DNA of 36,137 nt, from NCBI GenBank assembly GCA_037176905.1, contig JBBBWG010009778.1:48001-84137 (forward strand), given 5' to 3'. The notes under the pieces are model-generated. The model saw nothing but the letters and a program-made list of their open reading frames with translations. It ran no database searches and was not told the origin of the DNA. Both the position numbers and the translations under genes were made by a program. Below are positions 11,430 to 22,600 of the stretch, piece after piece; positions within the stretch are counted from its first letter, which is position 1; each line of letters opens with the position of its first letter. Origin of the DNA: Azolla pinnata. Taxonomy: Eukaryota; Streptophyta; Polypodiopsida; Salviniales; Salviniaceae.

Positions 11430-11984
11430 CGGCATGCATGGCATGCGACCGCATCACATACGCACACATACATCACATACTGATGCAGACACATGCACGC
11501 ATGCATGCGCACATGCGCGCACACGCGCGGACATATGCATGCGCACGTGCGTGCATATGCATGCATGCATGCATGCGGGCCTATGCATGCGCGCATGCGC
11601 TCACACATGCATATGCATATTGACCTCCGTGTACATCTGTCAAGGAGCTGTGTATGTATGTATGTATGTATGCATGCATGCATGTGTGTATGCACGTATG
11701 TATGTGTGTATGTATGTATGTACGCATGTATGTATGTGTGCGTGACATGCATGCGCACATGCGTACAGACATGCATGCATGTTGACTTCCATGCACACAT
11801 GACCCTCGACATCTGTCCGGGAGTTGTGTATGTATGCATGCGTGGCAGGCATGCATGCTGACTTCCATGCACACATGACCCTCGACATCTGTCGAGGAGC
11901 TGTGTTTGTATGTGTGTATGCATGTATGTATGTATGTGTGTAGGTGGATAGGTAGGTATGCATGCATGTATGTGTATGTGCGTG

Positions 11985-12016
<32 letters not shown>

Positions 12017-12045
12017 TGTATGTATGTATGTATGTGTGTGTTGCA
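11430..12045. repeat. Alternating purine-pyrimidine tract (TGCA, CACG, TATG) with embedded 76-bp repeat
   Basis: The first half (11455-11620) is ACACATGCATGCGCGC-like; the second half (11640-12040) is mostly TATG/TGTATG. Strict purine-pyrimidine alternation over long runs favours Z-DNA and cruciforms. Embedded non-simple words, TGACTTCCATGCACACATG and then CCCTCGACATCTGTC, occur at 11783 and 11859 (76 bp apart), and a diverged copy begins TGACCTCCG at 11621. All six frames are long and open because the units lack stops. Peptides such as [11 protein letters not shown] are artefacts. Confidence 0.9.
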
Positions 12046-13500
12046 TCTGCAGGCATTACCCTGCTACTATAATTATGGCCCGATGAAGAAGCAGAACGAA
12101 ATGCAGATGCGGACTGCGATCTATCTGCGCTTGCCTAGCTGATCGGGGGAGGAGAACTCTGCTCGGAGCAGTTTCTCGCCGTCGAATAATCGAGTCGATG
12201 CATCGTGTTGTTCCGCATTCCGCGGTGAAGATTTCAAGTTTCGCTGCAGATAATCGATCGGGGCGAACTCTTTTTGTAATCTGAAGCCAAATGTCTGAAG
12301 CCCATGCACCGTCGTCCCCATCTGGCTTTCCTCGGCTCTAGAGGGCCAGCGCGTAGAGAAGTTTTTTTTACATGCTAATCCTCCTCCTTCTTCTTCTTTT
12401 CCTTCTACTTAGATGTATGTTCGCATTAAAACAACATAACAATACCAGGAAAAAAACAACCTGGAAAATCTCTTCTTCTTCGTAAATGTATGTTTGTATT
12501 AAAACAACATGACAATACAGAAGAACCTTGTTTATCGAAAATATGTTGCAACTTCTTCTTCGCACTTGTCTGTCGCTGGTGTAATATACACAACCCCTCT
12601 GGTCTCGACGCGAACAGAAACTCTCTGTTCGCGGATTTTTGTTTGGTTCGAGTCATGTTTATGGCATGTCCGTAACAGACGTCGATCTGGGGATTGCACA
12701 CCTCCACCTCTCCCTCTTTTCCTGTTTCTACCCTCCTTTCCACAGTGCTTCCGATGTCGACTCCAGGAACCCTTCTTCTTCTTCTTCTTCTTCTTCTTCT
12801 TTTACAACTCTTTGCTTTGCTTCTTTTCATCTTTATTAGATTTATATTGTTCGCTCCTTGTTCAAGATTCAATGTCGTCTTCAATTTTCCTGTGTGGACC
12901 CTGGAGCCCTCGAAATCTAATAAAATTCTCTAGCTATCCGATTACTACCTAAAGATGAACGTTAAGCACTCGATCGTAATACGCATTCGGCATATATGGT
13001 TGTGTAGTTTGTGTAGAGTTGCTCGCCATCATTTACATTTTTTCTATCGATAGATCGATCGATGGGGAGACACCGTTACAAATATGGATTAATCACACCA
13101 AATCGCCACAATTAGAAGAATGTTATGGTAGAACTCCCTTGCAGGCATGTTATGGATAACGAGCAATGATGCCGATTGTTAGTAACTTAACCTCTAATTA
13201 AAACCCAAAAAGCATCGAGAAAAGAGAGGGGCTATTTTACTCGGACCGCCCCTTAACGACAATAATCGGAGACAGATCCACGTGCCCATTGAATCTTGGT
13301 TGTATAAAAAAGTACAAATGTTTGTGAACAATTTATTTGCTTTCCCAACTCCCGAACGCCAATCGCCTCCCGATGCGTTAACTAAGCGATGTTTTTCATC
13401 TCTTCTTTTCACATGTAAATGAAGTGACTCAATCCACACCATTACAAACTTTTCTTGGTATCTTGGCGAGCACGAGTACCACAACTGCCCTATTACTAAA
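12046..13500. other. Unassigned intergenic stretch with small repeats
   Basis: No gene is supported. Around 12413 and 12486 the words ATGTATGTT(C/T)G and TTAAAACAACAT recur, a duplication of about 73 bp. TTC runs lie at 12380-12400 and 12774-12801. The plus strand near 13270-13400 has open frames without a recognised product. Confidence 0.45.
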
Positions 13501-13525
13501 TCGGATGCTGGATCCTTTTCCAATC

Positions 13526-13625
13526 AAAATCTCACTTGTTTTGGTTGCAGCAGCTATGTCTTTTAAGCTGTCTTTGGTTCCATTCCGTCAACGGACTCCC
13601 GATGTTTATGAAGGAGTGTGATTCG
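13526..13625 (+). pseudogene. ndhB: Probable plastid ndhB fragment in nuclear DNA (exon 1 end and intron start)
   Basis: One frame reads ISLVLVAAAMSFKLSLVPFR followed by QRTPDVYEG. This closely resembles the plastid NAD(P)H dehydrogenase subunit 2 motif FKLSLVPFHQWTPDVYEG, with H changed to R and W to R. Immediately after the GAAGGA codons for EG the sequence continues GTGTGATTCG from 13616, close to the GTGYG start expected of a group II intron. ndhB has its intron at this position in vascular plants. No complete exon follows and flanking codons are not recognisable. Mitochondrial nad2 is the alternative source, but it usually has MWAPDIYEG here. It is probably non-functional. Confidence 0.55.
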
Positions 13626-14499
13626 CTCAAACAAGATGATTATGCTTTTACTGTCGATATGCTTCCAGAATCAGTGCAAAAACAGGGCATGAAGCGGGTT
13701 AGTCGAATGGATCAATGTCTTTCTCGCGCTGATAGACATGTAATCTTGGTTGTGAACTCTGCCTTTGCGGATGCATTTAACCAGTCGGGTTCCTGCTAAT
13801 GCAGAATCCATACACAGACTCGTGAATGTGCCTCTCTCGAGAGAGAATGTGTTTGCAGCACGATTCACGCCACGGCACTCGTCGCAAGTCGTAGCACGAT
13901 TCGAAGCCATTGATCAACCGCATGGAAAAACACTGGCTCCGCATCGTTGGATAAAACGTAACGTGTACGTCTGAGCGCGGGTTCTCGTTCGCGGAAGAAG
14001 AAGAATGATCCATGTACAGTTTAGAGGAATTCTCTCTTTGCTCCTTCCATCATGTCTTAATGTTTTGGCATGCGAAAGGAGCCGCGTTCGCCGGAGAATC
14101 CTTTTGATTCTCTCAACCTACTCTTCCTGTATCGAATCGACTTTGCAATGAGTGTCACACATGTAAGTAAGAGCACTTGTACGCATTGCGTACGAAAAGG
14201 GAGTTTGTGACGGATTATAGCTGTTTATGTGATTGTGGCGTCTTGATTCAACTAGCACATAATCGTAATTAACATCGCGATTCGCTTATTTAGGCAACGT
14301 TCACTAACCCACATATATTTTTTGTTACCAGTTCATGTTAGGAAGGTATAATAAGAATCGGAGGGTAAAAACCCTCCGAGTTGATGTGGTGGAATCGATA
14401 GAGAGATTCGAGCAAAACCATTCATGGATCGATCACTCAGTGACGACCCGATCTAATCCGATTTCGTTCGGTGCTAAATTCTAACCGATGCGCGATGAA
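13626..14499. other. Unassigned stretch downstream of the ndhB-like fragment
   Basis: No gene is recognised. If the organelle insertion extends past 13625, this would be intron-derived sequence, but I cannot confirm it by eye. Short open frames on both strands have no recognisable motif. Confidence 0.35.
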
Positions 14500-15480
14500 C
14501 TCGGAATGTAAGCCGATCGATGAAGAGCGCAACGTCTTAGCTAACAAGAGCTCGATTTCGGCATCGAACTCGTGCGCCCGTGGCCGAATCATTCCGGCTT
14601 GGACGACGCGGGATCGGAATCGTTCCGGCTCAGACAGGCTCCGCCGATCGAACATCCGTGGATCGATCTGCTATCGGCTCCGACATCCGCCGCCCCAATC
14701 GGATCGTTCTCGTTCGAACATGCTTCCGCCGATCGAATCGTTTCGGTCCCCCCCCCCAGACATCCTCCAACGCGATCGAGTTGCTGCCAATCGAATCGTT
14801 CTAAGCCCCCATACATCCTCCGGCAAAATCAAAACGTCAGCTGATCGAATCGTTTCTGGCTCAGGCATCCTCCGACAATCGAGCAGCTTCTGCCCAATCC
14901 AAATCGTTTCTGGCTCAGGCATCCTCCGACAATCGAGCAGCTTTTGCCCAATCCAAATCGTTTCTGGCTCAGGCATCCTCCGACAATCGAACAGCTTCTG
15001 CCCAATCCAAATCGTTTCTGGCTCAGGCATCCTCCGACAATCGAGCAGCTTCTGCCCAATCCAAATCGTTTCTGGCTCAGGCATCCNNNNNNNNNNNNNN
15101 NNNNNNNNNNNNNNNNNNNNNNNNNNNNNNNNNNNNNNNNNNNNNNNNNNNNNNNNNNNNNNNNNNNNNNNNNNNNNNNNNNNNNNTCCGCCCGATCGAA
15201 CAGCTTTAGCCCAATCCAAATCGTTCCTGGCTCGGGCATCCTCCGCCCGATCGAGCTTCTGCCGATCGGAATCGCTCCGGCTCGGACGTCCTCCGCCAAT
15301 CGAACGCCTGCGGATCGGAATCGTTCCGGGCTGGAAACATCCTTCCAGCAAATCGAATCGTTCCCGCCGATCGGAATCGTCCCGGGCCGGGAACATCCTT
15401 CCAGGGAAATCGAATCGTTTCTGGGCTGGAAAACACCTTCCAGGAATCGAATCGTTGCCGCGGATCGGATCATTATTTTT
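14500..15480. repeat. GC-rich minisatellite, 54-bp core unit, interrupted by a gap
   Basis: GGCTCAGGCATCC starts at 14858, 14912, 14966, 15020 and 15074, exactly 54 bp apart. The homogeneous core ends in the run of N. The flanks (14500-14850 and 15187-15475) hold older, diverged units sharing GATCGAATCGTT, GGAATCGTTCCGG and CATCCTCC words. The unit length is divisible by three and lacks stops, so several frames stay open on both strands; I do not consider them genes. Homogeneous centre and diverged edges are the usual pattern of an array that turns over from its middle. Confidence 0.9.
15087..15186. other. Assembly gap, 100 N
   Basis: Exactly 100 undetermined bases lie inside the 54-bp repeat. 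A round number usually marks a gap of unknown size, so the true array may be much longer. Confidence 0.98.
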
Positions 15481-15642
15481 TTCAAGGGTTTGCAGGAGCG
15501 GATGCAGATGCCAAAAACGAAAAAAACACACACACACACACAAATCTCCCAAACTCTCATGTGGACGGACATACATATCTATCTCTTTGACGCCCATTTC
15601 AAACCCTTTTGAAAATCCTTCACACAAGAAATTTTATCATTT

Positions 15643-15678
<36 letters not shown>

Positions 15679-15861
15679 TGTGTTCTTTCTCACGCAGACA
15701 AATCAACAAGAAAGGACTGAGTGAAAGGAGGCAGAAGCAGAAGCGTGCCGCGGGAGGGAGAAATCGGAAGCAGAAGGAGAAGCAGAAGCAGAAGGAGAAG
15801 CAGAAGGAGAAGGAGAAGGAGAAGGAGAAGGAGAAGAGAGAAGGAGAAGCAGGAGGAGAAG

Positions 15862-16184
15862 GAGAAGAGAGAAGAGAGGAAGAAGAAAGGAAAAGAAAGG
15901 GGCGCAAGGTGAAGCGGACGAGCGAGATCGGAGCTCCCCCATTGCCTCTTGTGGAAGCAGGAAGAAGGATATAGATACGCCGGAGGAGAAGGAGAAGGAG
16001 AAGGAGAAGGAGAAGGAGAAGCAGAAGCAGCAGCAGGAGGAGAAGGAGAAGGAGAAGGAGAAGGAGGAGAAGAGAGAAGAGAGGAAGAAGAAAGGAAAAG
16101 AAAGGGGCGCAAGGTGAAGACGAACGAGCGAGATCGGAGCTCCCATTGCCTCTTGAGGAAGCAGGAAGAAGGATATAGATACGC
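15862..16184. repeat. 205-bp direct duplication in purine-rich leader
   Basis: GAGAAGAGAGAAGAGAGGAAG begins the block at 15862 and again at 16067. Both copies continue through GGGGCGCAAGGTGAAG, the unique words CGAGCGAGATCGGAGCTCCC and ATTGCCTCTTG, and end at GATATAGATACGC (15968 and 16172). Unique sequence inside the copies shows a true segmental duplication, not just slippage in a simple repeat. Confidence 0.9.
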
Positions 16185-16326
16185 GGGAGGAGAAAGCAGG
16201 GAGAAAGAAGTCCATCGTAGGGAGATCTGAGCTTCGTTTCCGAATCCGATTCCTGTGATTTTCTTCTTCGTCGCGTTTCCAGGAAGATCAGGGCAGAAAG
16301 GGCAGCTGTGTTTGCTCTTTTGGCAG

Positions 16327-16455
16327 ATGCTCTTTGATCCCTTCTCGGTTCCGATTCTTCTTCTTCGCCAGAAGGCTTCTCCATCATTTTGCAGGTTCAG
16401 CCGAGGGGAGCTGAGCGGCGGATTTGACAAAGCATTTGCCCGTTCTCTACCATAG
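16327..16455 (+). CDS. Possible 42-aa upstream ORF
   Basis: An ATG at 16327 opens a 42-codon frame ending at TAG 16453-16455, about 230 nt before the GBP start. It begins MLFDPFSVPILLLRQ and matches nothing I know. If it is in the mature leader it would reduce translation of the GTPase. If a leader intron ending at 16391 is removed, its start codon is lost, so splicing could control it. This is a structural prediction only. Confidence 0.25.
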   Translation: MLFDPFSVPILLLRQKASPSFCRFSRGELSGGFDKAFARSLP

Positions 16456-16688
16456 CCCCAGCGAGAACATCGGTACGAGAATTCTTCCTCGCCATTTAGG
16501 AAGAAACGCAGAGGTTCTCTCGTACCACAGGCAACTGGTAGCAGAAATCAAAGCTTCTTCTGCAGCATTTGGAGAAAACCAGGAAAGCCGCCCGCAGAGA
16601 CAAGAAAGGGGAAGCAGAAGAAGGGGTATCATCACAGCGAAGCAATTCGGGAAAAGCATTTCCCTCCTTTCTCTCCACGAACATTGTG

Positions 16689-19600
16689 ATGGCTCATCCA
16701 CCAAGATCAACGGCCTCAGCAAAGCAGAATCAACATCATCGGAATCAACATCAAGAGAATGGCAGCTCTCACACCAACACCATCCTATCATCAGCTAAAG
16801 CTCTGAGGCTGGTTTACTGCGATGAGGATGGGAGCTTCCGCATGGATGCAGAAGCTGTGGCTTCGCTCCAGCTTGTCAAAGGGCCCCTCGGTGTTGTCTC
16901 TGTCTGTGGTCGTGCTCGCCAAGGGAAGAGCTTCATCCTCAACCAGGTGAGAGCAAAATTCCCCATTCTTTCTTCGCAAGGACCTAATCTCTGTGAGCAG
17001 TTTTTCCGTGAGCAGAAGTATGCTCTTTCCGAGTAAACGACTATTCTCTCTGAGCTAAAACCTAATCTCTGCGAGCTGAAATCTTGGACTTTCTGAGCTG
17101 GAAACTAATCTCTCCGACCAGAATTCCGTCTTTCAGAGCTAATAACACTCTTTAAAAGCTAAAAGCTCTTCTTTCTATGCAGCGGACAGCTATTTCAGAG
17201 CAAAAGACAGCTCCTTGAGAGGGCAAAGACTAATCTTTCTGAGCAAAAAACTCTCTTTCTCTCCCTGTCAAGAAACCAAGAATGTACATATGCCATGGAA
17301 ACAAAACACAGAAAGGCTCTCAGCTCGATTTGTTTTCCCCTTCTATTTTCCGTCATCTTTGTCCTTAATTGGTTCCATGTGGCTGTTAGACCTCATTATG
17401 TTTCTTCCTTGACCATGGATTTTTCTCTATTTCTCTCCTTTGATCTTTCATTTTCTTCATTTGGACGTCAAGGTAAAGCGTTTCCTATGAATTCATTCCC
17501 TCCAAAGTTTGTCGAAAACCAAGCAATCCATTCTTCGAGTTATTCCTGAATTATGAACCAAACTTAAGGCGATGATTCCATTGTTAATAAGAAGAGCTTG
17601 GCCTTTAACAAGGTACTGACTTTTTCTTCCTCTTGCTATCCTGGCATGCAATAACAAAACATTAAATGATAGTTTCATTCCAAGGCTGTCATGATTCATT
17701 TATAAGCCGACTACATGTACTGTAGCCTACTGCGACTTTACCGTGTGCGCAATATTTTCTCCTGGATATGCATGAGAGCATGATTATTTTCTTATGAGCA
17801 TACACCTACTTTAATCTGTTGAGAATTTCTCTCATGGGTAGGAACTCTACAACATTGTTCGTCGTGTATGCTTAAGAAAGTAACACAGAGGTAAGTAGAT
17901 ATATTTGGGTTAGCCAAAGCTTATAACCTGTAAGTGGAACAGCCACTGACAAGGCGGATCATTCTACATTCCAGATACTGTCCCGGATCTATAACTAGAT
18001 TGGTGCAATGGCCAATGATGCAGAACAGAAGGGCTGGGATCCTGATAGGCCAAAGCTGCTGCTGTTCAGAAATACTTTTTAATGTAGTTAGAGTTTTTTC
18101 CCCCCTGGTGGCAAAGCAAGCAAGGGTCAATTGCGCAAGAGTGCTTGACGTGCATGGCTTTCCTTTGGCTGTTGGTGAGAATACTCTTGCCCGTCATTCG
18201 CCACTGTTGGTGAGAATACTCTTGCAACGACCACAGAAAAAGAAAAGTCCAATAATTGATCAAACGGCTAGAGTACTAGAGGGTTTACGACTGTACAAGA
18301 CTTACCCATATATGGGATTATGACCATGTCTCCTTCCACCTTTAAATGATTGCAAATGCTGATTTTGGATACCGTGTTCTATCTAAATCTAGCTTAAACA
18401 GCCCTTCTGTTGAATTTTCAAACGCTCATAAATTGTACTTTACTGAAGAAGATTGAACAAAGTCATCTTTTTTTATCGTTGTATCATGTGCATAATCTGG
18501 GCAAAACTTTCCATATCTATTAGCTCTTAAACTAACTATATGCTTAGTTAATGAAGGAGCAACTCAGGTGTTTTCAAGCATTCTAGATCTTTGAGAAGCA
18601 TCAGATTCTCCTAAGAAATGCATGGGTAGGATTTTGGAAAGATGCTGTGGTACCATGAGGTATTCGTCAGTACGCTAGTAGTCAAATCAATTCAACTCAT
18701 TTCATCAGTAGAACTCAGCTTGACTGCTTTGACAGAAGGTTCTGCATCTAAACTAGTATAGCGTCAAGGTCATAAAAGGTAGTTCTGCTAAGTATAGCTT
18801 AGCAACTATTAAGAACATAACACTAAACAGTAGACCAAAAACAAAGCTATAGGAGGAAGATATTGGACAAGGGAACCCATTCCTCTTGACCACCCCTGAG
18901 CTATGCTCAAGAAATAACCAGGTTACTGCAAATGTCCCATAACAGGGGATAATAGGAGGATTAGTTGCATGGAAGAGGTAGCACGGGTCGTGATGAAAGC
19001 CTTGCAGCAGCTGGGTTTCTCACAACTTCAGCCTAATGATGTGATGTAGTTATGGGGGTAATTAGTCCTCATATTTTAAACATCTTCCCAGATTCCTTGA
19101 ATAGGAGATGCCTTTGAAAAAGACTCGCTATCCATTGGTCGTAAAGATCATGACAGCACATGCACCCTCTATCCATCATATTAGCCCTGTCTAAAATTAG
19201 TGACCATACCTTTCACTTATGTTTTTGTCAATATTTGTGACCTACCCTCACCTATGTTATGCATACTCGAAAGTAACAGACTGAAAGCCATATTGCTAAG
19301 TATTCTTGGAGGAAACAGATCATTTGTCTTACGGATGGATTACAGTAGTCGGAATAAAAGGAATTAAATTGATACGACGGTGAAATTTCTCTCGATCTGT
19401 GCATTAGAATAAGCCATAATGCTAGAACATATAATAAATCCTTATAAAGAGATTGCTAAGGTATCTCTATGTCCATCTAAATACAGAAACTATGTAATTA
19501 TGTGGTTTAATGTAGGAATTATTAGATTGTGTGACTTTGCAAATGCAAATGTGTTCTTGTGTGAACGTAGCTGTTAGGAAGCAGCGGATTCCAAGTGGCT

Positions 19601-22600
19601 TCAACTCATAGGCCATGCACGAAAGGCCTTTGGATGTGGAGCACACCAATACAAAGAACTGCACTTGATGGAACGGAATATAGTGTTTTACTTCTTGACA
19701 CTGAAGGAATTGATGCATATGATCAAACGGTATGCTATCATTAAATGTTTCTAAATACTTTCTTTATTATTCTATCTTCCTTACTGTTTCGTTTTAGCTC
19801 AGGGAACATATAGCACCCAAATTTTCTCTTTGGCTGTTCTCCTATCCAGTATGTTTATCTACAATCAGGTTGACTTTTGAGACTTGTATATTAGTTCAAT
19901 CATGTGTTTAGTGATTATATATTCTTTTGACTTGGAATCCTGGCTTTGTTTCTTTGTTAAATAGATGGGTGGTATTGACGAGGCTGCACTTGACAGATTA
20001 TCACTGGTAACGGAGATGACTAAGCACATTCGGGTGAGGGCATCTGAGCATCGTCCCTCAAATGCGGAACTTGGCCAGTTTTCTCCTATTTTCGTTTGGC
20101 TTTTGAGGGTATGCTGCTGGCTAACTTGTCACTTAAGGAAACATCTTGTAGCTTTGCCTGTCAATATTATGACAATCCATATATCTCAATCACGTACCTA
20201 AAAAAGATTTTAGGCATGCATGGATGCATGTACTATGCCTTGAGTTTAGTTTTGGGTTTCTTGAAAAGTTTGATTCCCACTTTGTTCATGTCACAGTAAT
20301 CACTGGCTTCATACACAGGAATCAGCTAAATTATATCCTAGAATATTTAGCTTGCACAGGGGTATGTGTGACTGTTGTCCACTCTTATTGCCTGGATTGT
20401 ATATTCACTGGTTGGCATATAACCTATGGTGTTTGTAATCTTCAAGGGTCTTTAGAATTGTTGAGGTAATGGAGGTGGTGATTGAATAAGAATTGTTTGA
20501 GTACATGGTCTGAAAATTATTACTAAGCTCACCTGTGCAATTCAGGAGCCCTTATAAGGAGATCTACACTTTTCAACTCATCAGGTCTCAAACCTGTCCA
20601 TTAAACAATGTATTCAAACCATATGTGGTAACATGAAAAATATTGCATGGCCCTGAGTGATCAAAAGAGCAAAAGTATCTGTGAAAGGTCTAAATGAGGT
20701 ATAAGGCCAAACCATTTGTCACAAAGTCCCAATTCATATTATGCGATTGAATATAAGAATAGTCAGAGCCATAAGTATCATCAATGATCGAAATGTTGTT
20801 TCGGAGTGGAATGTATGCTGGAAAGCTATATGTTCGATTTTGCAATATTCTGGAAATGATATTGCATTTTGTAGGACTTCTATTTGGATCTAAGTGACGA
20901 GCACAAAAAGATTAGTCCTCGAGAATATCTAGAAGGAGCTTTGCAGCCCATTCCTGGACAAGGGAAATCAATTGGGGCAAAAAATGAGGTACCCTTCATT
21001 TCTGCTAGGTTCTCTAGGGTATTTTACTTGCACTAATGGATGCTATTACTGGTTTTGAACTAGATTCGGGAATCGATACGGTCACTTTTTCCAGATCGTG
21101 ATTGTTTCACATTGGTGAGGCCTCTTAACGAGGAACGCGATCTACAGCGCTTAGATCAAATTCCTGTGAGTGCTTTTATCGTTGCATTATCTCTGGAAAT
21201 TTGGCCTAATGTAGATTTATGATAGGTCTGTTTGATGACTGGTAATCTATTGACAGCTAGAGAACTTACGCCCAGAATTTCGGTCTGATCTGGATGCCCT
21301 GACAAAGTTTGTCTTTGAGCGAACTAAACCAAAACAACTCGGTCCAATTGTGATGAATGGGCCTATACTAGCAGCTCTCACACAATCGTTCCTAGATGCT
21401 ATCAATGCGGGTGCTGTGCCAACTATAGCTACTTCATGGCAGGTATTGAAGAATGTAAAACCATTTTGGTTTTCTATATGTAAATTTTTATATTAGATCA
21501 TGTTCAAGACATTAGCGTCATTCTTGCTTATGTTGGATAAACTTATAAACACAGCCGCTTAGTGGTAGATTGTGACCATGATGGCTCCCAATTGACTGGT
21601 TGTTAAAGCTCTGTATGTTTCATGAAATGGATTGTTGTACAAAACAGCATGTCACTTAGTGTTCACTGCTGGAATCTTGTTGCTGCTGTTAGTACTAGTC
21701 CAACTCAAGATTCATCCTCTCCCCTACGATCATGTTCACGTTTATGTTCAGGTTTACAGTGACTCTATGTTTGTCCATTCTGGTATTAGCATCCAGGTTG
21801 TGTTACGATGAAACACGAACTTGTATTTGTAGATCATTTCCATATATGATCCAATGTTACTTGTCATGAGACGATCTGCAGTGACCAAAGACCAAGGAAC
21901 AATTTTGTTAATTTGCATTGGTAAAATCTGAAGCACCTGAGAGATGTCAGAAAAGTTTGAGGGAGGAATTCGGTGGTCTATATTTGCTACTTGGCTAGAC
22001 CATATTCAAGTCCTCACTGAATATTCTGTGCTTTTTTTCAAAAATGTTGGTGTAAAAGCCCTTACTTACTTCACTTTGGTCAGTTAGGGATTTTACATGT
22101 AAACGCGCTTTCTTCACGTTTGTCTGGTCGTACTTATGAAATTAGTGTAAATCTACCCTTAAAGGCTTAAAAGTATAGGTTGTTTCTTAGTTCCAACTTT
22201 CTTATTTCCACCACTGACTACATGAACAATTATATTATGATCGCCAGGGAAATTATAGAGGCATCCAGTTTCTAATATCAGTCTAATAATTGTGGTAGTA
22301 AACTTCTTTGTATCATTTCTGTGCTATTATACCACGTTGTATCTTGTGAAGGAAAAAAAGTATAGGTTCTTTTCTGACCAACATACAAAGGTTGGCACAT
22401 GCCAAAATGTGAATTAGAGTTAGTTGTCTTTGGCCAACAGTGTTTTCTTGCTAATTTAGCTAGGGCAAACTGTTTTTCTGATGATACCTACAAATTTCTA
22501 TCAAATAATTACTATTTCCCAACTCCGAGGCAAAAAGTTTGAGGAAATCAAGCAACTGAAAATTGGGTCAAAATGAATTAAAAGGTTGTGACCTATTTCA

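Larger units (their letters stand above)
15640..16688 (+). promoter_or_regulatory. Probable promoter and 5' leader of the GBP-like gene
   Basis: A CT dinucleotide run at 15648-15674 is followed by about 500 bp of GAAGGAGAAG-type purine repeat containing a direct duplication of about 205 bp. CT runs at plant transcription starts are common, so transcription may begin near 15.65 kb. No TATA box is evident. Two duplicated donor-like sites (GCAAG|GTGAAG near 15908 and 16112) and an acceptor-like TTTTGCAG at 16391 suggest a possible leader intron. From 16392 the first ATG is the GBP start at 16689. Confidence 0.45.

Noticed and set aside
11372-12056. Minus-strand frames encoding [11 protein letters not shown]-like peptides
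   Set aside because: Product of the TATG/CACG simple repeat; parallel frames on both strands are equally open.
13194-13523. Minus-strand 109-codon frame next to the ndhB-like fragment
   Set aside because: It overlaps the probable organelle insertion on the opposite strand and shows no recognisable protein features.
14471-15724. Long open frame (about 417 codons) and overlapping long frames on the opposite strand
   Set aside because: They exist because the 54-bp unit is divisible by three and lacks stops on both strands. They cross the gap of N, have no domain and read into a CT/CA simple repeat.
15644-16430. Minus-strand leucine/serine-rich frames of about 246 codons
   Set aside because: They are the complement of GAAGGA purine repeats in the probable leader of the GBP-like gene; several overlapping frames are open at once.
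16569-16688. 40-residue N-terminal extension of the GBP-like protein
   Set aside because: The extended frame would begin at a TTG. The first ATG in frame is at 16689, and the extension has no similarity to family members.
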